A stretch of DNA of 64,000 bases from Prauserella_A oleivorans (GTDB lineage Bacteria; Actinomycetota; Actinomycetes; Mycobacteriales; Pseudonocardiaceae), in assembly GCF_042685745.1 (NCBI RefSeq), contig NZ_JBHUNT010000001.1, positions 2,604,001 through 2,668,000 of the forward strand, in the 5' to 3' direction. Both the position numbers and the translations under genes were made by a program. Position 1 is the stretch's first letter. Each line of letters begins with the position of its first letter. The notes under the pieces were generated by a model. It searched no databases, was not told where the DNA came from, and was given only the letters and a program-made list of their open reading frames with translations. Positions 1 through 9,461 of the stretch are shown in pieces.

Positions 1-2
1 TG

Positions 3-1067
<1,065 letters not shown>

Positions 1068-1079
1068 TCACCCCGGCGT

Positions 1080-1113
1080 CCTGCCGGCCGGTGCACAGGC
1101 GCCGGCCGGCAGG
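1080..1113 (+). terminator. GC-rich hairpin between aceA and aceB
   Basis: A perfect 12-bp stem (CCTGCCGGCCGG paired with CCGGCCGGCAGG) has a 10-nt loop and starts 13 bases after the aceA stop. There is no T-run, as is usual in high-GC actinobacteria. It could end aceA transcripts or act as a 3' stabiliser that lowers aceB relative to aceA. Confidence 0.5.
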
Positions 1114-1186
1114 CCCGCCACTCAGCGGTCCTTCCCGCTGACTCCCCACAAAGCTCCGGCAGAGCACCCCTTCGAAAGGGACCGAC

Positions 1187-2797
1187 ATGGCTGACACGCT
1201 CGACCACCGGCTCCAGGTCGCAGGCCCGGCAGGCGACCGGTTCGACGAGATCCTCACGCCCGCGGCGCTGGAGTTCGTCGCGAAGCTGGACAACGCGTTC
1301 GCCGGCCGTCGCCGGGATCTGCTCGACGCGAGGCGGCGCAGGCGGGAGCGGATCGCCTCGGGCGAGGAGAAGCTGGACTTCCTGCCCGAGACCCGTGCGA
1401 TCCGCAACGACACCTCCTGGCAGGTGGCGCCCCCGGCTCCGGGCCTGGAGGACCGGCGCGTCGAGATCACCGGGCCCACCGACCGCAAGATGACCGTCAA
1501 CGCGCTGAACTCGGGCGCCAAGGTGTGGCTCGCCGACTTCGAGGACGCCACGTCGCCGACCTGGCAGAACGTGGTGGGCGGCCAGCTCAACCTCTACGAC
1601 GCGATCCGGCGGGACATCGACTTCACCGACAAGGGCAAGCGGTACACGATCGGCGACGACCCGGCCACCATCGTGGCCCGCCCGCGCGGCTGGCACCTGG
1701 TGGAGAAGCACGTCCGGATCGACGGCCGTCCGGTGTCGGCCAGCCTGTTCGACTTCGGTCTCTACTTCTTCCACAACGCCCGGCGGCTCGTCGCGAAGGG
1801 CAGCGGACCGTACTTCTACCTGCCGAAGCTGGAAAGCCACCACGAGGCTCGCTTGTGGAACGACGTCTTCCGCTTCGCGCAGCGGGAACTCGGCCTGCCG
1901 CGGGGGACGATCCGCGCCACGGTGCTCATCGAGACCATCACCGCGGCGTTCGAAATGGACGAGATCCTCTACGAGCTGCGTGAGCACGCGGCCGGTCTCA
2001 ACGCCGGCCGGTGGGACTACATCTTCAGCCTCATCAAGACGTTCGGTGCCGCCGGGTCCGACTTCGTGCTGCCCGACCGTGCCGACGTCACCATGACCGT
2101 GCCGTTCATGCGGGCCTACACCGAGCTGCTGGTGCAGACCTGCCACAAGCGCGGCGCGCACGCCATCGGCGGCATGGCGGCTTTCATCCCGAGCAAGGAC
2201 CCCGAGGTGAACGCCACCGCACTGGAGAAGGTGCGCCAGGACAAGGAACGCGAGGCGGGCGACGGCTTCGACGGATCCTGGGTGGCACACCCCGGCCTGG
2301 TCCCGGTGTGCCGGGAGGTGTTCGACGAGGTGCTCGGCGGCTGGCCGAACCAGCTCGGCAAGCTCCGCGAGGACGTCGTCGTCACCGCCGAGGACCTGCT
2401 CGACGTGGCCAGCGCGGGCGGCGAGGTGACCGAGCAGGGGCTGCGCAACAACATCAACGTGGCCCTGCGCTACATCGACGCGTGGCTGCGCGGCACGGGT
2501 GCGGCGGCGATCTTCAACCTCATGGAGGACGCGGCCACCGCGGAGATCGCCCGGTGCCAGGTGTGGCAGTGGCTCCGCAACGGCACGAAGCTCGCCGACG
2601 GCACCGCGGTCACCCGCGAGCTCGTCACCGGATGGCTGGACGAGGAACTGGCCTCGATCCGGGCCGACCTCGGCGACGGCACGCGGCTGTCCGATGCCCG
2701 CGAGATCTTCGTCGAGACCGCGCTCGGGGAGAAGCTGCCCAGCTTCCTCACCACGGGTGCGTACGCGCGCTACCTGACCAGCGCCACGGTCGGGTAA
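1187..2797 (+). CDS. aceB: Malate synthase A
   Basis: A 536-residue malate synthase of the A type, which condenses glyoxylate with acetyl-CoA to give malate. Its length matches the A isoform (about 530) and not the larger G isoform (about 720). The family signature NALNSGAKVWLADFED lies near residue 105. The C-terminal catalytic region NLMEDAATAEIARCQ places the likely catalytic Asp near residue 448. The ATG start is preceded by a GAAAGGGA ribosome-binding site. It follows isocitrate lyase and ends at a strong hairpin. Together the pair lets the cell grow on acetate or fatty acids. Confidence 0.97.
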   Translation: MADTLDHRLQVAGPAGDRFDEILTPAALEFVAKLDNAFAGRRRDLLDARRRRRERIASGEEKLDFLPETRAIRNDTSWQVAPPAPGLEDRRVEITGPTDRKMTVNALNSGAKVWLADFEDATSPTWQNVVGGQLNLYDAIRRDIDFTDKGKRYTIGDDPATIVARPRGWHLVEKHVRIDGRPVSASLFDFGLYFFHNARRLVAKGSGPYFYLPKLESHHEARLWNDVFRFAQRELGLPRGTIRATVLIETITAAFEMDEILYELREHAAGLNAGRWDYIFSLIKTFGAAGSDFVLPDRADVTMTVPFMRAYTELLVQTCHKRGAHAIGGMAAFIPSKDPEVNATALEKVRQDKEREAGDGFDGSWVAHPGLVPVCREVFDEVLGGWPNQLGKLREDVVVTAEDLLDVASAGGEVTEQGLRNNINVALRYIDAWLRGTGAAAIFNLMEDAATAEIARCQVWQWLRNGTKLADGTAVTRELVTGWLDEELASIRADLGDGTRLSDAREIFVETALGEKLPSFLTTGAYARYLTSATVG

Positions 2798-2806
2798 CCG
2801 CGCGGA

Positions 2807-2852
2807 CCGGGGCATCGTCGGTGCGTCCCGCAACGCACCGACGATGCCCCGG
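2807..2852. terminator. Perfect 19-bp hairpin downstream of aceB
   Basis: Arms 2807-2825 and 2834-2852 are fully complementary around an 8-nt loop. The hairpin lies between two convergent genes, aceB (+) and the MarR gene (-), so it can serve as a bidirectional terminator. It abuts the first 21-bp repeat unit directly. Confidence 0.8.
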
Positions 2853-2915
2853 TCGCCGTGTCTGCCGTTCCGGTCGCCGTGTTTGCCGTCTGTGTCGCCG
2901 TGTCTGCCGTTCCGG
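2853..2915. repeat. Three tandem 21-bp repeat units (cluster 1)
   Basis: Three head-to-tail units of exactly 21 bp. Units 1 and 3 are identical and unit 2 differs at a few bases. Read on the minus strand the core is GGCAGACACGGCGAC. The same core recurs on the plus strand in the six-unit cluster at 3826-3951. The cluster lies in a convergent intergenic region, between the aceB terminator and the 3' end of the MarR gene. Confidence 0.85.
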
Positions 2916-2925
2916 GAGGCGGCGG

Positions 2926-3372
2926 TCAGGCGCGGGCGGCGTCGATGACGCGCTGGAGGGCGCGGTTGAGCCGTTCGAGCTCGTCGACATCCATGCCGAG
3001 TCGCTCCACGACGCGGTAGGGAATCTGCTCGGCTTCCCGGCGCAACGCCCGGCCGGACTCGCTGAGTGATACCTCCAGGGTTCGCTCGTCGCCGGGACGA
3101 CGCCTGCGGGTGACGTATCCGAGGGCCTCGAGCCGCTTGAGCAGCGGCGACAGGGTGGCTGGCTCGGAGCACAGCGTCTCGCTGAGGTCCCGGACCGATC
3201 GCGGGGAGCGTTCCCACAGCGCCAGCAGTACCAGGTATTGCGGATGGGTCAGGCCGTACGGTTCCAGCAGCGGCCGGTAGATCCCGATCACGCTCCGCGA
3301 GGCGACCGACAGGGCGAAGCAGACCTGACGGTCCAGGGCCAGGGGGTCGTCACCCAGATCGATCGTGGACAC
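2926..3372 (-). CDS. MarR-family regulator, OhrR-like
   Basis: A 148-residue winged-helix regulator that begins at a GTG codon. The N-terminal LDRQVCFALSVASR matches the region of OhrR-type peroxide sensors that carries the reactive cysteine (here Cys18). The following PLLEPYGLTHPQYLVLLALW is also typical of OhrR. OhrR proteins repress an organic hydroperoxide reductase until the Cys is oxidised. No ohr gene is in view, so the target may be the divergent DUF5313 gene, whose start is 45 bp away, or its own promoter. An imperfect palindrome sits in that gap. The family is clear, but the peroxide-sensing role is inferred from the cysteine motif. Confidence 0.85.
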   Translation of the reverse strand: MSTIDLGDDPLALDRQVCFALSVASRSVIGIYRPLLEPYGLTHPQYLVLLALWERSPRSVRDLSETLCSEPATLSPLLKRLEALGYVTRRRRPGDERTLEVSLSESGRALRREAEQIPYRVVERLGMDVDELERLNRALQRVIDAARA

Positions 3373-3387
3373 GACCCGACCTTATCA

Positions 3388-3401
3388 GTTAACGCACTAA
3401 C
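3388..3401. promoter_or_regulatory. Candidate operator between divergent genes
   Basis: GTTA-ACGCAC-TAAC is an imperfect palindrome in the 45-bp gap shared by the MarR gene and the DUF5313 gene. Its position suits autoregulation by the MarR protein. The arms are short, so this is tentative. Confidence 0.4.
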
Positions 3402-3417
3402 GGTTAGCCTGCACATC

Positions 3418-3825
3418 ATGGCGAGCACGCGACCGAATCCGATCCAGTGGCTGTGGTACTCGGTGGGCGGCCGGTTGCCCGAGAGGCTGGCGCCGTGGGT
3501 ACTGCGGGATGCGACGAGCCGGGCGTGGCGGTGGCGGCTCGCGGCGCGGAGCTCGGTGGTCGTGCTACCGCTGGCGGCCGTGTGGCTGTTGCTGCCCGGC
3601 CCGATCGGTCTGCGGCTGGCGCTGTCGCTGATGGCCTTGCTGGTGGGCTACTTCTACTCGCAGGCCTACGGCGACGAGAGTGTCGAGCTGCGCGTGGCCA
3701 AGCACGGCTACGAGTACGGGGTGGCGCGCGCGATGCGCCGCGCAGCCGAGGACGAGGCCGACGCCGAGGCTCGGGCACGCTACAACGCCCGGTACCGGTC
3801 CGGATCGGGCGACGCGGCGCCCTAG
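3418..3825 (+). CDS. Small membrane protein, DUF5313-like
   Basis: A 135-residue protein that begins TRPNPIQWLWYSVGGRLPE, which resembles the start of the actinobacterial DUF5313 family. Two adjacent hydrophobic segments at about residues 45-80 (VVVLPLAAVWLLLP, then LALSLMALLVGYFYS) predict a hairpin in the membrane. A charged, Ala/Glu/Arg-rich helical tail follows. Function is unknown. The gene is divergent from the OhrR-like regulator and the two starts share 45 bp, so it is a plausible target of that regulator. The ATG at 3418 is chosen because upstream in-frame sequence overlaps the regulator's promoter and start. Confidence 0.7.
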   Translation: MASTRPNPIQWLWYSVGGRLPERLAPWVLRDATSRAWRWRLAARSSVVVLPLAAVWLLLPGPIGLRLALSLMALLVGYFYSQAYGDESVELRVAKHGYEYGVARAMRRAAEDEADAEARARYNARYRSGSGDAAP

Positions 3826-3951
3826 ACGGCCGACACGGCGACGTGGATGGCGGACACGGTGACGTGGATGGCGGACACGGCGACATAAGCGGCAGACACG
3901 GCTACCCAAACGGCCGACACGGCTACTCAAACGGCCGACACGGGCGGCTGG
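3826..3951. repeat. Six tandem 21-bp repeat units (cluster 2)
   Basis: Six head-to-tail 21-bp units start immediately after the DUF5313 stop codon. The conserved core is GGC-A/C/G-GACACGG with a variable last third. Cluster 1 carries the same core in inverted orientation. Both clusters sit between the 3' ends of convergent genes. A 21-bp period equals seven codons and about two helical turns. No spacer structure is present, so this is not a CRISPR. Confidence 0.85.
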
Positions 3952-3962
3952 GCGATGCGGGG

Positions 3963-5216
3963 CTAGAGATCGAAGGCGTTGCCCGTGGCGATCTTGGGGC
4001 GGCCGAACTCCTGCGGTCCGCGGGGGCGGGTCCGGCGGTAGACCTCCGCGGTGGCGGCCGCGATGCGTGCCCAGTCGAAGTCGGCCGCCAGCCGCGACTG
4101 GGCGGCCTGCGCCCGCCTGCCCGCGGCGTCGGCGTCGGCGAGCACGGTGTCGACGGCGGAGGCGATGGCCTCGACGTCGCCGGGATCGAAGGCCAGCCCG
4201 GTCTCGCCGTGCACCACCACCTCGCCGAGCCCGCCCGCCGTCGAGGCGACCAGCGGGCGGCGCGCGGCGGCGGCCTCCAGCGCGACGATGCCGAACGGCT
4301 CGTACCGGCTCGGCAGCACCACGGCGTCGGCGGCGGCCAGCACCGCGCGCAGCTCCCGGTCCGGGAGGTGGCCGACGAAGTCCACAGCGCCGCTCAGGTC
4401 CAGCCGCGCCGCCTGCTCGACGAGCTCGTCGAGGTGCCTGCCCACGCCCGCGACGACCAGCCGCGTGCCGGGATGCCGTGCCCGGATGGCAGGCAGCGCG
4501 TCGAGCAGGTCCTGCACACCCTTTTCCCACTCCAGCCTGCCGAAGTACAGCAACAGCGGGGTGCCCTCGGGGCTGTACCGGGCGCGCGCCCGGGTGATCT
4601 CGGCGGCGGGGACCTGCCAGCTGCGTTCCTCGATGCCGTTGTGGATCACGGTGATGCTCTCCACCGGAACCTCGAACAGGTGCGCGACCTCGCCGCGCAT
4701 GGCCTGGGAGCACGTGATGAGCGCGTCGGATCGGTTGGCCAGCCACCACTCCACGGAGTGCACCTGCTGATTGAGCGGGTGGGAGAGCCAGCCCGAGTGC
4801 CTGCCCGCCTCGGTGGCGTGGATGGTGCCTACCAGCGGGACTCGGGAGGCGTCGGCCAGCGCGATGGCGGGGTGGGTGACCAGCCAGTCGTGAGCGTGCA
4901 CCACGTCGGGCCGCCAGGTGCGGAGCAGCTCCGTCCCCGCGCGCACCATGGCGTGGCCCATCGCCAGGGTCCACGCGACGAGGTCGCGTTCGAACGTCAC
5001 GTGCAGCGGGTCCTCGGCCACCCGGATGATCCGGACGCCCTCGACCACCGTGTCCGTGGTCGGGTGGGTGTCGGCGTCGGTGCCGGCCGCGTGCCTGCAG
5101 AGCACGGTCACGTCGTGCCCGTCCATGGCCAGGTGGCGGGCCAGTGCGTGGACATGCCGGGCGAGCCCGCCGACCACCACGGGCGGGTACTCCCACGAGA
5201 GCATCAGCACGCGCAT
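3963..5216 (-). CDS. GT4 glucosyltransferase, Rv3032-like
   Basis: A 417-residue retaining glycosyltransferase of the GT4 type. The N-terminus MRVLMLSWEYPPVVVGGLAR carries the glycine-rich loop of starch/glycogen-synthase-like enzymes. The C-terminal half has the E-x7-E element EPFGIVALE that contacts the sugar nucleotide. The neighbouring GH57 branching enzyme and methyltransferase match the mycobacterial trio Rv3030-Rv3032. In mycobacteria the Rv3032 protein elongates the alpha-1,4-glucan backbone of methylglucose lipopolysaccharide. That role is inferred here from neighbours as well as from the fold. A classical glycogen synthase (GlgM/GlgA-like) is the main alternative. Confidence 0.85.
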   Translation of the reverse strand: MRVLMLSWEYPPVVVGGLARHVHALARHLAMDGHDVTVLCRHAAGTDADTHPTTDTVVEGVRIIRVAEDPLHVTFERDLVAWTLAMGHAMVRAGTELLRTWRPDVVHAHDWLVTHPAIALADASRVPLVGTIHATEAGRHSGWLSHPLNQQVHSVEWWLANRSDALITCSQAMRGEVAHLFEVPVESITVIHNGIEERSWQVPAAEITRARARYSPEGTPLLLYFGRLEWEKGVQDLLDALPAIRARHPGTRLVVAGVGRHLDELVEQAARLDLSGAVDFVGHLPDRELRAVLAAADAVVLPSRYEPFGIVALEAAAARRPLVASTAGGLGEVVVHGETGLAFDPGDVEAIASAVDTVLADADAAGRRAQAAQSRLAADFDWARIAAATAEVYRRTRPRGPQEFGRPKIATGNAFDL

Positions 5217-5287
5217 GATTGGAGGTTACTCACGGGTCGCATCGCGCCGGGCGACGCGTCGCGCAAAGTCTGCGACCATCGGAGGCG

Positions 5288-7069
5288 ATGACGTCCTCGA
5301 CCTCCGAGAACCCCGTGACCTCCGAGCCCTCCCCGACCTCCGAGCCCTCCGACGTAGCGCTGTCCACGCCCTGGACCGACCAGGTCGATCCTCAGGCGCC
5401 CCTGCCCGAGCACCCACGCCCGCAGCTGGTGCGCGAACGCTGGCAGAGCCTCAACGGCCGGTGGGAGTACACCAGCCGCGACCGCGACGGCGCGCTCCGG
5501 CGCGGTGAGCACATCCTGGTGCCGTTCCCGCCCGAGTCGGGACTGTCCGGGATCGGCCGCCGGGACGAGCAGATGTGGTACCGCCGCACCTTCGACGTGC
5601 CCGCGGACTGGCGGGCGGGCCGCGTGCTGCTGCACTTCGGTGCCGTCGACCAGATCGCGACGGTGTGGGTGAACCACCAGCTCGCCACGCGCCACGAGGG
5701 CGGCTACACGGCGTTCACCGCCGACATCACCGACGTGCTGCGCGACGGCGAGCAGGAAGTCGTCGTGCACGCCGAGGACACCGGCAACAGCGGCACATTC
5801 CCCGTCGGCAAGCAGGCCAACCAGCCCGGCGGAATCCTCTACACGGGCGCGTCCGGCATCTGGCAGACCGTGTGGCTGGAAGCGGTGCCGCGCGTCTACG
5901 TCGAGAAACTCGACATCGGCTCCGATCTCGCCGGCTTCGACGTCACGGCCCGGCTCGCGCACGCGACGGAGGAGCGGGTCGAGATCGTCGTCGCCGACGG
6001 CGGCACGGAGGTCGCGCGCATGTGCGGAGCTCCCGGCGAGCGGCTGCGGGTCGAGGTGCCCGAGCCGCGGCCGTGGAGTCCCGAGCAGCCGCACCTCTAC
6101 GACCTCACCGTGCGCGTGCTGGCGGACGACGGTGGGCTTGTGGACGAGGTGCGCAGCTACGCGGGCCTGCGCACGATCACCCTCCAGCCCGACGACCGGG
6201 GGCGTCCGCGCATCGCGCTCAACGGCCGCATCACGTTCCTGCACGGCCCGCTCGACCAGGGCTACTGGCCGGACGGCATCTACACCGCGCCCACCGACGA
6301 GGCGCTGCGCTACGACCTGGAGCAGACGAAGGCGCTCGGCTTCAACACCGTCCGCAAGCACGTCAAGGTAGAGCCCGCCCGCTGGTACTACTGGGCCGAC
6401 CGGCTCGGCCTGCTGGTGTGGCAGGACATCCCGTCGCTGCCGGTGGTGCTCGACAACCCGCCCGGGCCGCAGGCTCCGCCGGTCGGGCAGGCTCGCGCCC
6501 GCTTCGAGACGGAACTGGCCGAGATCGCCGAGCAGCTGCGTTCGGTGACCTCGCTCGTGGTCTGGACGCCGTTCAACGAGGGCTGGGGCGAGTACGACAC
6601 CGCGCGGGTGGCCAAGGAGTTCGCCGAGGCCGACCCGGCGCGCCTGGTCGTGGCCGACAGCGGCGTCAACTGCTGCCATTCCCACCCCGACTCCGGTGCC
6701 GGGCACATCTACGACGACCACACCTACGTCGGCCCCGGACGTCCGCTGGTGCGTGACGGGCGCGCTACCGTCGACGGCGAGTACGGCGGACTGGGTCTCG
6801 TGCTCGACGGGCACGTCTGGCCGGGCGAGCCGATGGCCTACGAGATGACCGCCGACCGCGAGGAATTGACGCGCCGCTACACCGAGGTGAGCCGGGACCT
6901 GGAGACCGTCGTGCGCGATCTGGGGCTGTCCGGCGCGATCTACACGCAGACCACCGACGTCGAGAACGAGGTGAACGGGCTGCTCACCTACGACCGCAGG
7001 GTGGTCAAGGTGCACGCCCCGGTGGTGGCCGAACGCAACCGTGCGGTGATCGACGCCGGCTCCGCGTGA
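5288..7069 (+). CDS. Glycoside hydrolase family 2 protein
   Basis: A 593-residue GH2-type enzyme with three parts: a jelly-roll sugar-binding domain (WYRRTFDVPADW near residue 97), an immunoglobulin-like middle and a TIM barrel. FNEGWG places the likely acid/base Glu at 431, and DGEYGG gives a likely nucleophile Glu at 498. The family includes beta-galactosidases, beta-glucuronidases and beta-mannosidases; the substrate cannot be told here. No signal peptide is visible, so it probably acts in the cytoplasm. The ATG at 5288 is preceded closely by GGAGG. It lies inverted between the branching enzyme and glucosyltransferase genes, ending 1 bp from the former. A longer TTG-started form from 5219 is possible but unlikely. 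Confidence 0.88.
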   Translation: MTSSTSENPVTSEPSPTSEPSDVALSTPWTDQVDPQAPLPEHPRPQLVRERWQSLNGRWEYTSRDRDGALRRGEHILVPFPPESGLSGIGRRDEQMWYRRTFDVPADWRAGRVLLHFGAVDQIATVWVNHQLATRHEGGYTAFTADITDVLRDGEQEVVVHAEDTGNSGTFPVGKQANQPGGILYTGASGIWQTVWLEAVPRVYVEKLDIGSDLAGFDVTARLAHATEERVEIVVADGGTEVARMCGAPGERLRVEVPEPRPWSPEQPHLYDLTVRVLADDGGLVDEVRSYAGLRTITLQPDDRGRPRIALNGRITFLHGPLDQGYWPDGIYTAPTDEALRYDLEQTKALGFNTVRKHVKVEPARWYYWADRLGLLVWQDIPSLPVVLDNPPGPQAPPVGQARARFETELAEIAEQLRSVTSLVVWTPFNEGWGEYDTARVAKEFAEADPARLVVADSGVNCCHSHPDSGAGHIYDDHTYVGPGRPLVRDGRATVDGEYGGLGLVLDGHVWPGEPMAYEMTADREELTRRYTEVSRDLETVVRDLGLSGAIYTQTTDVENEVNGLLTYDRRVVKVHAPVVAERNRAVIDAGSA

Positions 7070-7070
7070 G

Positions 7071-8564
7071 TCAGAGGTCCCGGGCGTCGAGGCGGCCGAA
7101 GGCTCCCGTCCGCGCCCGGGACGCGGCCGCTCGCTCGGCTGCGGCCGGGTCCCCGGCGCGGTGCAGAGCGGCGAGCTCGTCGAACCGCTCGGTGTGCTCG
7201 CGGGCGCGCCTGCGCGCGTAGTCGGCGGCGGAGTCCTTGGTGACCATGAACGCCCAGTCGCTGGAGAGCGCCAGCATCGCCTCCACGACGGCCTGGTCGG
7301 CGACGACGTCGCGGTGGCCGCGTGCGACGGGGAGCGCGAGCAGCCTGCGCTGCAGCTCCGTGTTGGCGCCGACCATGTCGGCGACCTGTTCGCCGTCCCA
7401 CACCCGCCAGTCCTTGCCCGAGCCCCACGACGAGGCGGGCAGCTGCACCGGGCCGCCGACGTGGCCCGCCTCGATCGCGCCGCGCAGCGTGGTCACCCGC
7501 ACTCCCGCCTCCGGCAGCGCGCGCAGCACGCCGTCCAGCCACACCGGACCCTCGTGCCACCAGTGTCCGAACAGCTCGGTGTCGTACGCGGCGACCACAA
7601 GGGACTCCCGGCCCGTCCGGGCGCGCAGCTCGCGCAACCGGGCCACGACCGTGTCCACGAAGTCCTTGACGTGCGTCCGCACCGTGTCCGCCGCCAGGGC
7701 CGGATCATAGGGTTCCTTGTGCCGTGGGGGGACGTGCTTGCCGGTGACGCGTGCGGGCTTCAGGCCGACCTCGTGCGCCCACGTGTGGAAGTCGCGGTAG
7801 GCCGGATGGCCCGGGTAGCCCGCTTTCGGTGACCACACGCGGTAGGTCACATCCAGGTCCCGGCCGAAACAGACCACATCGGACTCCCCGACCGTCCGCG
7901 CGGACGCAGTGTCGCCGCGCAGCGAGGGACCGTCCACAAGGAACCGGCGCACGCCCGCCGCCGCGTAGCCGCGTTCCATCCCCGGTGCGTACCCGCATTC
8001 GGGAGCCCAGATCCCTTCCGGGCACCGGCCCACGCGCAGTGCGGTGTCGGCGAGCCCGGAACGCAGCGCGAACGCGCGGACGCGCTCGTCGAGCAGCGGC
8101 TGGAACGGATGCGTCAACGGCCCGCCGAGCAGCTCGATGACGTCGCTGTCCACAAGGGAGCGAAGAAGTGGTGAGAAACCGTGCCGCCAGCGCGTTTCGA
8201 ACTCCTCGAGCGCGGACGTCGCCGCCCGGTACTCCGCGGCCGCGAGGTCGGCGAGCCGCTCGCGGCCGCGCCAGAGCGTTCCCGCCTCCTGGGCGCGCAG
8301 CTGCCAGGTGCCCAGCCACTCGTGGACGGCGCGGAGGGCGTACGGGTCGTCGAGCTGGGCCGCCAGCACCGGGGTGACGCCGAGGGTGAGCACGTCACGC
8401 CGGCCCTCGTCGGCGAAGCGGCGCAGCAGCCCGGCGATGGGCAGGTAGGAATGCGCCCAGGCCTGGTACAGCCATTCCTCGCCGACCGGCCAGGTGCCGT
8501 GGTGCGGCAGCCACGGCAGGTGGCTGTGCAGCACGAGGCAGAAGGTGCCCTCGTGCGTGGTCAC
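7071..8564 (-). CDS. GH57 alpha-glucan branching enzyme, Rv3031-like
   Basis: A 497-residue family 57 enzyme that would create alpha-1,6 branches in alpha-1,4-glucan. The N-terminal HSHLPWL is the first conserved GH57 region. GIWAPECGYAPG holds the probable nucleophile Glu189, and AYDTELFGHWW holds the probable acid/base Asp328. The start is GTG at 8564, within a GTGA overlap with the stop of the upstream methyltransferase gene, so the two are translationally coupled. In mycobacteria the homologous pair Rv3030/Rv3031 works on methylglucose lipopolysaccharide. The same role here is an inference from the conserved neighbourhood. Confidence 0.9.
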   Translation of the reverse strand: MTTHEGTFCLVLHSHLPWLPHHGTWPVGEEWLYQAWAHSYLPIAGLLRRFADEGRRDVLTLGVTPVLAAQLDDPYALRAVHEWLGTWQLRAQEAGTLWRGRERLADLAAAEYRAATSALEEFETRWRHGFSPLLRSLVDSDVIELLGGPLTHPFQPLLDERVRAFALRSGLADTALRVGRCPEGIWAPECGYAPGMERGYAAAGVRRFLVDGPSLRGDTASARTVGESDVVCFGRDLDVTYRVWSPKAGYPGHPAYRDFHTWAHEVGLKPARVTGKHVPPRHKEPYDPALAADTVRTHVKDFVDTVVARLRELRARTGRESLVVAAYDTELFGHWWHEGPVWLDGVLRALPEAGVRVTTLRGAIEAGHVGGPVQLPASSWGSGKDWRVWDGEQVADMVGANTELQRRLLALPVARGHRDVVADQAVVEAMLALSSDWAFMVTKDSAADYARRRAREHTERFDELAALHRAGDPAAAERAAASRARTGAFGRLDARDL

Positions 8565-9328
8565 GGGCGCACCGCCACGGCCACGAGATCCAGGCTGGCA
8601 TCGAGATCGGCGCCGTGGATGTCGAAGTCGTCGGCTGTGATCGCGGCGATGTCCGCGAGCAGCCCGGCCGGCCAGGAGGCCTGCCCGGGCAGCGAGCCCA
8701 TCACCACCTCGAGCTGGGCGTCGATGATGGAGCCGCCGTAGCGGTCGTCGAGCGCGCGGACACCCGCGCCGTGGTGCAGGCCGTGCAGGATTTCGACGGC
8801 GAAGCCCGCCTCGCGCAGCAGTTCGTCCAGTTCGTACGGTGCGAGTTCCCTGGTGTGGTACGGGTTCAGCGGGGTGTCGCTGCCGGGCGTGAAGGTGAGC
8901 CGGTTCGGCGTGGTGACGAGCAACCTGCCGCCCGGCCGCAGCACCCGGTGGCACTCGGCCAGGAAGCCGGCCTGGTCCCAAAGATGCTCGATCACCTGGA
9001 AGTTGGCGACCACGTCGATGCTGGCCGCCGCGAGCGGCAGGTGGGCGAGGTTGCCCCGCACCACGCCCACGCCCGGGTACCGGCGGGCCACGTGGCGGGT
9101 GGAGGGTTCGTCGTAGTCCAGCGCCACGACGGCATCGGCGTGGCCCGCGATCAGGGCCGCGCCGTAGCCCTCACCGCAACCTGCCTCCAGCACGGTCGCG
9201 CCGGAGCAGTACGGCAACAGCGCGTGGTAGGCCGCCTCGTGCCGCCGGTACCAGTAGTTCTCTTCCGGCACTCCGGGCACCGTGCGCTCGCCCGTGAGGT
9301 GCAGGGCCTCGGCCCGAGTGGTGTCCAC
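8561..9328 (-). CDS. SAM-dependent methyltransferase, Rv3030-like
   Basis: A 255-residue class I methyltransferase. The SAM-binding motif I is VLEAGCGEGYGAALIAG, followed by the acidic loop VALDYDEP. Later motifs are NFQVIEHLWD and HRVLRPGGRLLVTTPN. It is coupled by a 4-bp GTGA overlap to the GH57 branching enzyme. In mycobacteria the matching gene is linked to methylglucose lipopolysaccharide synthesis, so a sugar O-methyltransferase is a reasonable guess. The GTG start at 9328 fits the domain boundary, although no clear ribosome-binding site precedes it. The longer frame upstream has no domain content and is rejected. Confidence 0.85.
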   Translation of the reverse strand: MDTTRAEALHLTGERTVPGVPEENYWYRRHEAAYHALLPYCSGATVLEAGCGEGYGAALIAGHADAVVALDYDEPSTRHVARRYPGVGVVRGNLAHLPLAAASIDVVANFQVIEHLWDQAGFLAECHRVLRPGGRLLVTTPNRLTFTPGSDTPLNPYHTRELAPYELDELLREAGFAVEILHGLHHGAGVRALDDRYGGSIIDAQLEVVMGSLPGQASWPAGLLADIAAITADDFDIHGADLDASLDLVAVAVRP

Positions 9329-9461
9329 GGCTGTGAGAGTAGCCGCGGCGCCATGCGCCTCCCCGTGGGCGGTGGGGGAGACAGGCGGACTGCGCGCGTC
9401 CCCGTCCCGGGGCGCCCGCGGTGGCCCCGGAGCTCCGGCGGGTCCGCGACGGCGGCGCCGC

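Noticed and set aside
3826..3951. CRISPR array
   Set aside because: Units abut without unique spacers, period is only 21 bp and there are no cas genes.
3447..5291. A 614-codon plus-strand frame with DGRHGD-like heptads
   Set aside because: The heptads are simply the 21-bp repeat read in frame. The rest is antisense to the glycosyltransferase.
8565..8981. N-terminal extension of the GH57 gene
   Set aside because: It overlaps the coding part of the methyltransferase in another frame; the HSHLPWL motif begins shortly after the GTG at 8564.
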